This document shows positions 18,295 through 25,700 of a stretch of 64,000 bases of DNA, piece by piece (the stretch's first letter is position 1; every line of letters starts with the position of its first letter). The DNA lies in the NCBI GenBank assembly GCA_016342685.1, contig JAEINU010000008.1, positions 62,001-126,000 on the forward strand. The letters run 5' to 3'. The notes under the pieces were generated by a model that saw only the letters and a program-made list of their open reading frames with translations, searched no databases and was not told the DNA's origin. Both the position numbers and the translations under genes were made by a program. This stretch comes from Bacteroidales bacterium (GTDB taxonomy: Bacteria; Bacteroidota; Bacteroidia; Bacteroidales; UBA12077).

Positions 18295-20310
18295 TTATTT
18301 TTCAAGTTTGTAAAAGTCTTTTGTTACTTGCTTTTCTTCTTCCTTGCATTTAAAATCAGCGTCATCAAGTGAAGAAAGATTAACATACAGCTGGTTTTTA
18401 TCGAGAATTGAAACTAAATGTTCTTTTTGCAGTATTAAATCTAACTTTTTAAATTCTTCAATATTTTCTTCTTGCTTTTTAATATCAACATTATAATTTA
18501 TGAAAGATTTCTCTTTCATAATTTCCCATATAATTAATAGGTCGTTAGTGTTTTTTGAAGCTTCAATTTTTTCAATAAAAGTTTGGTTATACTTTTTCAG
18601 TTCTAAGTATATGAAAGAACCTCCTCCATTCCAATTTACAAATTTTGAAATACCTGTTGTGTCTCCTTCTATGACATTTTTTAACCTTACAACACTATCA
18701 TTACTTCCATAGTCTAATTGTTCAATTCCAATATATTGTCTATTTAATTTGTGTGCAACCGCACAAGTAGTTCCACTTCCTAAATGGTAATCCAATATAA
18801 TATCATTTTCCGAAGTAGTCAGTTCAATAATTCTTTTGATGAGCAATTCAGGCTTTTTTCCATTTTTTAATGTTACTCCACCTTCGTTTGCAATTCCAGT
18901 AAAACCAATATCTGTCCAAACATCAGTTAAAGCACTTGCAGGTATATATTCTCCATCTACATTTTTAAATGTATTTTCCCAAAAAACAATCATTTCACTA
19001 TTTAAAATATAAAATCCTTCAATATCTTCATTGGGATGCTGCATTACTACACGTTTATTATTCTTTGATTCAGCAACTGTTTTTTTTCTCTTCTTTAAAG
19101 CTCCTCCTCCTAATGCTGCTGTTCTAAAAACACGCTCTTTGTTTTTCAATGCAAATTCAGATAATTTTTGATTTAATTCTACATCAGAAATAGATTTTCT
19201 AAATGACTTTGAATCTTTGTATCCTTCTTCTTCTGATATTACTTCAATGATATTCTTATATTGCCATTTTGAAAAATGTGCATCAGGATTAATTAAATAG
19301 TATTTATAAGCATTATCGTAATCTTTTCTTACATATAGTTTATTTAATTGATTTGCATTATTCTCCTTCCCATAAATAAAAATATGATTTGCAGTGGAGA
19401 ATATTTTTGCACTTGTCGCTTTAAACCCTGACGCCGCATTAGTGCTCATTGTAATGTGATTGAGATATTTTTCGCGACCGAAAATTTCATCTAATAAAAC
19501 TTGCACATATGAAGCTTCTTCATTTCCGACATGTACAACAATTATTCCTTGTTTTGCCAATAATCGTTTTGCAGCTTCAAGCCTGTTTTTCATAAATGTC
19601 AACCAAGTAGAATGGTTAAATGAGTCATTATATTTAAATTCATCATTACCTGTATTAAATGGTGGGTCTATGTAAATTAACTTTATTTTCTCAGAAAATT
19701 CCTTTTTCAATGTATTTAAAACTAATAGATTGTTGCCTTTGAAAATAAGGTTGTTAGTTATTGTATTATCAGACAATCCTCTTTTATTATTAATTTCAGC
19801 ATCTCGTGAGAAATTCTCTAAAATATGTTCACCATCTTTATCGTATAACTTAGCATTAGTAAAAACCTTAGGTTCTAACAACTGTGTAATTTCATCTTGT
19901 GCCAAAATTTCATTGAAAAATATCTCTTCCCGCTCATCTTCTTCTCTACTTTGTCCACCTTCCAATACGCAATCTTTAAAAGCCCAAGCTAAAGCAACTT
20001 CATTTCTCTGTTTTATGTATTTACCTTCGATAGTTAATCCTACTTTATTCTTATATCTTGTATAACTATCGTTCAGGTAATTTTTTTGCTCTAAAAATTG
20101 TACAAATAAATTTTGATTAAAAACCAGAGTGCTTTGGATTTCTAAAAAGAATTTTTTCTTTAATTCTGCATTCTTAAGAATTAATTCAATTAATTCTGGG
20201 TCAAAATCAAGTGCTTTATGTATCACAACCCATTTTTTTAATTCTCCATTATCCGAAATGTAATTAGGCTCTTTTTTAAGCTGTTCTTCTAAGGTTTCGT
20301 ATAGTTTCAT
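18295..20310 (-). CDS. Type III DNA methyltransferase Mod subunit
   Basis: A 671-residue adenine-specific (beta-class) methyltransferase. Catalytic motif IV is IDPPFNTGNDEF (about residue 214), followed by the variable target-recognition region, and the AdoMet-binding motif I is DYHLGSGTTCAVA (about 515), the order expected for beta-class enzymes. It provides sequence recognition for both methylation and restriction. First gene of the minus-strand operon in the first and largest cassette, reading toward the recombinase and opposite to nearly all other cassette genes. Confidence 0.93.
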   Translation of the reverse strand: MKLYETLEEQLKKEPNYISDNGELKKWVVIHKALDFDPELIELILKNAELKKKFFLEIQSTLVFNQNLFVQFLEQKNYLNDSYTRYKNKVGLTIEGKYIKQRNEVALAWAFKDCVLEGGQSREEDEREEIFFNEILAQDEITQLLEPKVFTNAKLYDKDGEHILENFSRDAEINNKRGLSDNTITNNLIFKGNNLLVLNTLKKEFSEKIKLIYIDPPFNTGNDEFKYNDSFNHSTWLTFMKNRLEAAKRLLAKQGIIVVHVGNEEASYVQVLLDEIFGREKYLNHITMSTNAASGFKATSAKIFSTANHIFIYGKENNANQLNKLYVRKDYDNAYKYYLINPDAHFSKWQYKNIIEVISEEEGYKDSKSFRKSISDVELNQKLSEFALKNKERVFRTAALGGGALKKRKKTVAESKNNKRVVMQHPNEDIEGFYILNSEMIVFWENTFKNVDGEYIPASALTDVWTDIGFTGIANEGGVTLKNGKKPELLIKRIIELTTSENDIILDYHLGSGTTCAVAHKLNRQYIGIEQLDYGSNDSVVRLKNVIEGDTTGISKFVNWNGGGSFIYLELKKYNQTFIEKIEASKNTNDLLIIWEIMKEKSFINYNVDIKKQEENIEEFKKLDLILQKEHLVSILDKNQLYVNLSSLDDADFKCKEEEKQVTKDFYKLEK

Positions 20311-20818
20311 TTATATCTTTGTTCTATTGTTTTTAATATTTTAGCAATCTAAATTACTAATCATTTCTTAATAACTCGCCATTTATATTGAATATTTAAT
20401 AGTTTAAAATTTAACCAATTATTTAAAAGGTTGTTGCCCCTAAAAGTTAATAAAAACTATTCTAACGTATTGCCTGTTGTACAACAGTTCCATTTTTTAA
20501 TAATTTTTCACAAACATTTGCTAATTTCATATTCGTATTTTGTAAAAATTCATGTTATTAACTTAACCCATCCTAATAGGAACAAGAAAAGAATAGTGGC
20601 ACAATGCGCAAGTAATGTGTTTTTATGTTTGAGTAATGTAACTTAATTGATGAGAAATGAGCCTAAATAGAAAAGTAATGTGCCCCAGAGTTAAAGCAAT
20701 GCTCCGCAACAGAAAAGCATTGTGCCTTAATGCAAAAGTAACATGTCGCAACGCAAGGGAAGCCTTCCTTAATAGAAAAGAAATTCTTTTTAATAAACAT
20801 ATGTCTAACTAAAATTAA
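20311..20818. other. Divergent intergenic region of cassette 1
   Basis: This 508-bp gap separates the minus-strand type III operon from the plus-strand gene at 20819 and should hold both promoters. I saw no strong consensus box. Its right half is made of degenerate tandem repeats listed separately. No credible ORF. Confidence 0.45.
20589..20790 (+). repeat. Degenerate tandem repeats of about 21 bp
   Basis: Eight to nine diverged units in a row have a core like AAAGTAATGTGCC: for example AAGTAATGTGCCCCAGAGTTA, AAGCAATGCTCCGCAACAGA, AAAGCATTGTGCCTTAATGCA, AAAGTAACATGTCGCAACGCA. They end about 30 nt before the ATG at 20819. The period is two DNA turns, suggesting a protein-binding array or an old microsatellite-like expansion. 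Confidence 0.6.
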
Positions 20819-21484
20819 ATGATTATGTCAAAAAGAGCAAGCAGAGCTGAATCTGCAATCTTAGAACGCTACAGAGTAGCATTAGAAAACGTAGAAGCAC
20901 AAGCAGAAATTGCAACCATCATGTCAGAGTTCGGATACGATGCTACATTAATTGAAGTTGGTAAGCAACTGTTTACAAAAACTCGTCAGGCTTACGACTT
21001 GAATGTGAAAGAAGATGACGAAACATCAGAAGCGTATAGCAATTACAAAGCGAAAATGAAACAAATGGAAGATACTTATTCTCTTCACAGAAAGAAAGCA
21101 AAAGTTATCTTCAGGAAAGATTTACAAATAATGAAACGTTTAGTTTTAGATGGTTCAGTTCCTAAATCTTATGTTCGTTGGCTTGAAATAGTGAAAAAGT
21201 TTTATGCCGAAATGCAATCTGATACAGAATTACAAACAAAAATTGCTCGTTTGAAAGTTACAGCGGATGATTTGAATGCTACAAGTGCACTTTTAACAGA
21301 ACTGGAATCAGCAAGAGCAGAATATCTTAAAGAAAAAGGAGAATCGCAAGATGCAACAGAGCAAAAAGATTCAACTTTTGCAAATCTTGATGATTGGATG
21401 AGCGAATTTTATGCAGTAGCAAGAATCGCTTTGGAAGATAATATTCAATTATTAGAATCTTTAGGAGTAATTGTAAGAAACTAA
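20819..21484 (+). CDS. Conserved hypothetical, helical/coiled-coil protein
   Basis: A 221-residue soluble, charged, mostly helical protein with no signal peptide, membrane segment or recognised catalytic motif. Several stretches have heptad character (residues about 55-90 and 145-175). I recall similar proteins of unknown function in Bacteroidota but cannot name a family. It is the only plus-strand gene of cassette 1 and is preceded by the 21-bp repeats. A second ATG two codons in (20825) is equally possible. Confidence 0.6.
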   Translation: MIMSKRASRAESAILERYRVALENVEAQAEIATIMSEFGYDATLIEVGKQLFTKTRQAYDLNVKEDDETSEAYSNYKAKMKQMEDTYSLHRKKAKVIFRKDLQIMKRLVLDGSVPKSYVRWLEIVKKFYAEMQSDTELQTKIARLKVTADDLNATSALLTELESARAEYLKEKGESQDATEQKDSTFANLDDWMSEFYAVARIALEDNIQLLESLGVIVRN

Positions 21485-21679
21485 TTGCCAAACACTATTA
21501 CAAACACATTGGTAAGCCTGCGCAAATCTAACACGCAACCAAAGGCTTACCAAAAAGTTTGTAATCCAACCCAATTTTGCTGTTCCCAGCAATAAATAAT
21601 CCCGCCTAAATACTAATTTTTTAGTTTTTCATGGATAGTTAAATACTTAATTGACAGGCTTATATTACTTGCGCCCAAC

Positions 21680-21813
21680 TTATAACATGTGTTCAACAAT
21701 AATGCGGGGTTTTGGTGGTTTGCTGACAAAATATTATCTTCGTTAAGTTGTTCAGCGGGGGACAATGTAACAAGGCGGAAACCCGCACAATTGTTAACAC
21801 AGGACCGTTACCA
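21680..21813 (+). repeat. attC-like site 1
   Basis: R'' TTATAAC and R' GTTACCA bound a 134-bp imperfect palindrome. Inside are paired arms GTGTTCAACAAT / ATTGTTAACAC, which differ by one unpaired C on the left, then GCGGGGTTT / AAACCCGC. This is the classical R''-L''...L'-R' layout. R'' mirrors the R' at 14645 that opens this cassette. Crossover is predicted after G21807. Sub-family A. Confidence 0.85.
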
Positions 21814-21828
21814 ATAATGCTTTAAAAA

Positions 21829-22395
21829 ATGAAAAAGACACTTTATACTATCTTGATAATTATATTTTGTTTTTTGAATGTTAAATCCCAATCAATATTG
21901 GTGAAAGGACACGTCATTGAATATAAAAGTAAAAAGCCTATTGGTGAAATAAATATTCGAATTTCAGATTCTTCATTAAATGAAAACAGTGTCTTTAGTG
22001 ACAGTGAGACTGGTTATTTTGAACTTTTATTAGATGACAGGTTATTATTGGATTCACTAATATTGACAGGACTTACAAATTATAGACCGCTTGTAATTAC
22101 AAATATACCAAATGACAAGGATGTTATAAATTTAGATTCAGTTCCTATGTTTGGAGAATTATATTGGGAAGCTATTCCGATGTGGAATTTTCAATGTCAT
22201 CCTTTAAATATTTTTTGTAAAGTCAGAGAATTCTTTTACGGTAAGAAAATTGGAAGAAATATAAAAAGAATAAATAAAGAAGCAGATAAGAATGCTTCTG
22301 AGTGTATTTTCTTTTACGAAAATGAAAATTATCTATTTGACTATAGTGAATATATAATAGAACTTGATTTAAAATATCCAGTTAGGAAAGAATAA
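21829..22395 (+). CDS. Secreted CarboxypepD_reg-like domain protein
   Basis: A 188-residue protein with a signal peptide (MKKTLYTILIIIFCFLNVKSQ) and a carboxypeptidase-regulatory-like beta-sandwich (ILVKGHVIEYKSKKPIGEIN, then DSETGYFELLLDD), the domain found at the start of many Bacteroidota outer membrane proteins. The C-terminal part, rich in basic residues (KIGRNIKRINKEADK), is unlike any domain I know. Sole gene of cassette 2, beginning 22 nt after the crossover point. Exported; function unknown. Confidence 0.7.
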   Translation: MKKTLYTILIIIFCFLNVKSQSILVKGHVIEYKSKKPIGEINIRISDSSLNENSVFSDSETGYFELLLDDRLLLDSLILTGLTNYRPLVITNIPNDKDVINLDSVPMFGELYWEAIPMWNFQCHPLNIFCKVREFFYGKKIGRNIKRINKEADKNASECIFFYENENYLFDYSEYIIELDLKYPVRKE

Positions 22396-22412
22396 TTTTT
22401 TTAAAGCACAAT

Positions 22413-22548
22413 TGGTAACATGCGTTCAGGTTCAATGCGGGGTTTTGGTAGTTTAGCATAGTTTCTTTACTTTTATGTTTCATTATCAACGGGTGATAAT
22501 GAAACAGGGCGGCAAACCCGCACTAAACCTAACGCAGGACCGTTATAG
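22413..22548 (+). repeat. attC-like site 2
   Basis: R'' TGGTAAC mirrors the R' of site 1 (ATTGGTAAC against GTTACCAAT). R' is GTTATAG. Arms GCGTTCAGGTT / AACCTAACGC keep the unpaired C. The loop folds further as TTTCATTATC/GATAATGAAA. Sub-family B. Confidence 0.85.
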
Positions 22549-22568
22549 GTAATTTAATTTTTTCAGAT

Positions 22569-23255
22569 ATGATAGTTATTGCAGAATTTGATATTATTAA
22601 TCCATTTGGAATACCAATTACTGATTGGATTCAATCGATTGGAGCTCTTGTTGCAATTCTTGGAGCAATTTATGCCTTTGCAAAATTGTTTATTAAAGAC
22701 AAAGAAAAACAAATTCAAATTAATAGTTTGACTAAGATTGCTGAAGAGAGTGAAAACCAATCTGTTTATTTGGCTTATCAATTGGACCAAATGATTGAAA
22801 GTAATAAAATTCAAACTCAGTACCTAAGTCTATTACAAGAATCTACTTCAGCAAATAAAGAAAAAGTGGAAATTGATAAAGAGAGAATAGAGCTTGAAAA
22901 GAAACAAAGGAGAATATCTTTAAAACCATATTTGCAATTTTCAACAGGTTTGGTAACACCAGAACTTCATAAACTGAACTTAATTAATAAAGGAGAAAAG
23001 GCTATAATAACCAATTTTGAAGAATTAGAAAAAAACTCTGTAAATCATAATATCAAAGGCTTGATAGGTAGTGAATTAAGTAAAAACCAGAGAATCAGTG
23101 TAATTTTTAAACCGAAACCATTTGGTCTTATGATAAGCCAATGTTTTGTTAATATAAAAGTTATTCTTGAAGACATTGAAGGAAACAAGTATTATCAATT
23201 GATAACAGGTCCAGGGAATAGAATTAAGGTCGATTCACCAGTTGAAATTGAATAA
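22569..23255 (+). CDS. Membrane-anchored coiled-coil protein of unknown function
   Basis: A 228-residue protein with one N-terminal membrane helix (SIGALVAILGAIYAFAKLFI), a charged coiled coil to about residue 120, and a C-terminal beta-rich domain (LKPYLQFSTGLVTPELHKLN... YYQLITGPGNRIK). No enzyme motif. The sole gene of cassette 3. Domain order is typical of small cassette proteins of unknown role anchored in the inner membrane. Confidence 0.65.
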   Translation: MIVIAEFDIINPFGIPITDWIQSIGALVAILGAIYAFAKLFIKDKEKQIQINSLTKIAEESENQSVYLAYQLDQMIESNKIQTQYLSLLQESTSANKEKVEIDKERIELEKKQRRISLKPYLQFSTGLVTPELHKLNLINKGEKAIITNFEELEKNSVNHNIKGLIGSELSKNQRISVIFKPKPFGLMISQCFVNIKVILEDIEGNKYYQLITGPGNRIKVDSPVEIE

Positions 23256-23267
23256 AAATTAAACAAC

Positions 23268-23403
23268 CTATAACATGCGTTCAGGTTCAATGCGGGGTTT
23301 TGGTGGTTTAGTATAGTTTCATTACTTTTATGTTTCATTATCAACGGGTGATAATGAAACAGGGCGGCAAACCCGCACTAAACCTAACGCAAAACCGTTA
23401 TGG
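23268..23403 (+). repeat. attC-like site 3
   Basis: R'' CTATAAC pairs with the R' of site 2 (ACCTATAAC / GTTATAGGT). R' is GTTATGG. Inner sequence is nearly identical to site 2 (sub-family B), with arms GCGTTCAGGTT / AACCTAACGC. Confidence 0.85.
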
Positions 23404-23437
23404 GTAATTTAAAATTGCAACGAAAATTTTACAGATA

Positions 23438-24187
23438 ATGAATCGTGTTTGTTTTTTACTAATTATAATTTTTCATTTTAGCAATGTGGTTTATGGACAA
23501 ATTATTACTGGAACTGTTTCCTTTGATAATTATACTGAACCTGCAGTTGGAGCAGCAGTTGTATTTAAAGGTACAACTATTGGAACGTTTACTGATGCAT
23601 ACGGTAATTATAAGATAGATGCAGACTCGACACATAAAACATTATGCTTTAGCTATATTGGTTTTGAGACGGTTGAAATTGATATTGAAAATAGAATCTT
23701 AATTGATGTCAGTTTAAAGAATGCACCATTAACACTTGACGATTTCATAGTTACAAGCTTTAGGAAAACAAAAAAGCGTCCAGCTTTAGGGCATACTAAT
23801 GGACAAGTAGACTCAATTCATGAAATTCAAAACTATTCTGAAACTCATTTCACCAGGACTGAAAAAAGCTGGTTAGAAACAACTGAATATTCTAATTGGT
23901 CAAAGTTCATATTTGACAATATTAACTACCCTGATAGTGCATTTAAAAATAATGTAAATGGTAATGTTTATGCGCAATTTGTCATTGATACTGTTGGGAG
24001 AATAAGAGAATTAGAAATTATAAAAGGTATTGACAAAGCTCTTGACCAAGAAGTCTATAAAACATTGTTGTTAATGCCTAAGTGGACGAAGCAGGAATTG
24101 AAAAATTATAGTCCTATCAAAGGGAAAAAGTATTCAGGTATTTACATTTTGCCTGTAAAATTTAAAATAAAGGAAGAACAATTTTAA
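23438..24187 (+). CDS. Secreted CarboxypepD_reg-like protein with TonB C-terminal domain
   Basis: A 249-residue protein with a signal peptide, a carboxypeptidase-regulatory-like domain (ITGTVSFDNYTEPAVGAAVV, YKIDADSTHKTLCFSYIGFE) and a C-terminal TonB domain (NVNGNVYAQFVIDTVGRIRE...MPKWTKQ). The same pairing occurs in Bacteroidota TonB-like periplasmic proteins, where the C-terminal domain contacts TonB boxes. No ExbB/ExbD genes and no energising transmembrane partner are nearby, so a cassette-borne role in competing for TonB-dependent transport is only a guess. Sole gene of cassette 4. Confidence 0.75.
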   Translation: MNRVCFLLIIIFHFSNVVYGQIITGTVSFDNYTEPAVGAAVVFKGTTIGTFTDAYGNYKIDADSTHKTLCFSYIGFETVEIDIENRILIDVSLKNAPLTLDDFIVTSFRKTKKRPALGHTNGQVDSIHEIQNYSETHFTRTEKSWLETTEYSNWSKFIFDNINYPDSAFKNNVNGNVYAQFVIDTVGRIRELEIIKGIDKALDQEVYKTLLLMPKWTKQELKNYSPIKGKKYSGIYILPVKFKIKEEQF

Positions 24188-24192
24188 ACAAC

Positions 24193-24326
24193 CCATAACA
24201 CGTGTTCAACAAAAATGCGGGGTTTTGGTGGTTTGCTGACAAAATATTATCTTCGTTAAGTTGTTCAACGGGGGACAATGAAACAAGGCGGAAACCCGCA
24301 CTATTGTTAACACGGGACCGTTATAG
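24193..24326 (+). repeat. attC-like site 4
   Basis: R'' CCATAAC mirrors the R' of site 3 (ACCCATAAC / GTTATGGGT). R' is GTTATAG. Arms GTGTTCAAC / GTTAACAC with unpaired C. Sub-family A; the internal sequence is essentially identical to sites 5 and 13. Confidence 0.87.
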
Positions 24327-24336
24327 GTAAGCGCTC

Positions 24337-24828
24337 ATGAAACGAAGATTAACAGAAAAAGACAGAAAGCAATTGAAATATTCAACAAGGATTGGATATA
24401 TTTTCGGTGCATTTATTTTCATTCCAACTTTATCCTCATGTCTTATTTCTAAATATGAAATTGTAGACAATATTCCTGACTATTTAATTCTAATAGGAAT
24501 CTCTCTAAGCATCCTGATAATGTGGTTAATAAATAGAAAGTGGTGGATTGACCTGAAGAACAATGAGAAAGAAGTGGTAAGAAAAATCATTACAAAAAAA
24601 GAATCGAAAGAAGATTATGCGGCAGGCAGTTCAGTAGGCTTCTCATTTACAGGGAAAGAATCTAAGATTTATACTGGAATGAAATCTTATATGGAATATT
24701 CATTAATAATAGAGAATGTTAGGTATAAAATTGAGCAAGAATTGTGGGAGAAAGTTAATGAAAAGGAAGAAGTCGAATTTCATTATGCACCGAAAAGCAA
24801 GTTCTTGATTGGAATATTTCCAAAGTGA
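24337..24828 (+). CDS. Small membrane protein with two helices
   Basis: A 163-residue protein with membrane helices at about residues 18-38 and 48-66 and a soluble C-terminal domain of about 90 residues (GSSVGFSFTGKESKIYTGMK...KFLIGIFPK) predicted to be beta-rich. No family recognised. It starts 17 nt after the crossover point, so translation begins almost at the cassette edge. First gene of the two-gene cassette 5. Confidence 0.65.
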   Translation: MKRRLTEKDRKQLKYSTRIGYIFGAFIFIPTLSSCLISKYEIVDNIPDYLILIGISLSILIMWLINRKWWIDLKNNEKEVVRKIITKKESKEDYAAGSSVGFSFTGKESKIYTGMKSYMEYSLIIENVRYKIEQELWEKVNEKEEVEFHYAPKSKFLIGIFPK

Positions 24829-24852
24829 TATTTTAACTAATTTAATAGCAAA

Positions 24853-25191
24853 ATGAAATTATTTAGTTTGAAAAACAATTCCAAAAGTCTAAATAGAATA
24901 GGATTGATACTTGGAATGTTAGGAGTTATTATTTTGTTTCTTTGGGGTCCACCGCAACCTAAATTTGAAAAAGGGATAGGAATTATGGTTGAAGACACAA
25001 CTGTAATTAATGGTAAATCAGCCGGAGAACATGATTTAACTATTGAGAAAAGAATTAAGAAACATAGACTTTTATCAAGTTTAGGTTTAATATTTATTTT
25101 TCTTGGTTTTGCTGGACAATTAGGAGCAACCTGCATGAAAGATGAGAATATTAAATTAGTTAAAGGGCAAGTGCTAAAAGAAAATGAATAA
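24853..25191 (+). CDS. Small membrane protein with two helices
   Basis: A 112-residue protein with helices at about 15-32 (GLILGMLGVIILFLWGP) and 78-95 (LGLIFIFLGFAGQLGATC) separated by a charged loop. No known domain. It follows the preceding small membrane gene by 24 nt and shares its cassette, so the two may act together. Confidence 0.65.
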   Translation: MKLFSLKNNSKSLNRIGLILGMLGVIILFLWGPPQPKFEKGIGIMVEDTTVINGKSAGEHDLTIEKRIKKHRLLSSLGLIFIFLGFAGQLGATCMKDENIKLVKGQVLKENE

Positions 25192-25204
25192 CGTGAGCGC
25201 CAAC

Positions 25205-25338
25205 CTATAACACGTGTTCAACAAAAATGCGGGGTTTTGGTGGTTTGCTGACAAAATATTATCTTCGTTAAGTTGTTCAACGGGGGACAATGAAACAAGG
25301 CGGAAACCCGCACTATTGTTAACACGGGACCGTTATAA
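25205..25338 (+). repeat. attC-like site 5
   Basis: R'' CTATAAC pairs with the R' of site 4, and the pairing continues after two mismatches (GCGCTCA at the cassette start against TGAGCGC at its end). R' is GTTATAA. Sub-family A, arms GTGTTCAAC / GTTAACAC. Confidence 0.87.
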
Positions 25339-25572
25339 ATAAGGCGCGAAAAAACTAAGAATTGAGCAATTCTGCTCTTTTTGACAATCATAAAATTTAA
25401 GAGTGTTTTTTTACGATCTGTTAGTTTCTCAATTAGCAAAGGTAATTTGCTTTCTGATAATGTAAGAATAGTTTATTCGTACTGTTTGATACTGAATTTA
25501 TCGAGATTGGTTCGGCAGGTTTGATAGATAAATAATTTAGAATTCCAACGCGCTTTTGCCCTAACGGGCAAA
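25332..25572 (+). repeat. Long-cassette leader, copy B
   Basis: Begins GTTATAAATAAGGCGCGAAA and shares TTATTCGTACTGTTTGATA, GAGATTGGTTCGGCAGGTTT, TTAGAATTCCAACGCGCTTT with the other copies, ending in the palindrome GCCCTAACGGGC. Upstream of the KAP NTPase gene and in the same orientation, so a promoter function is plausible here. The rest of the gap to 25700 includes TAATCCATTATCAGC/GCTGATAATGGATTA, a strong hairpin near 25588-25619. Confidence 0.6.
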
Positions 25573-25700
25573 TTGGTACCTAAATTTAATCCATTATCAG
25601 CTTTGCTGATAATGGATTAAATCAGATTAACATTTATTAATTAATACAGTTTTTACAATAAAAAATATTAAATTGGTATTTGTTAAGAAAATGCTTTGTT

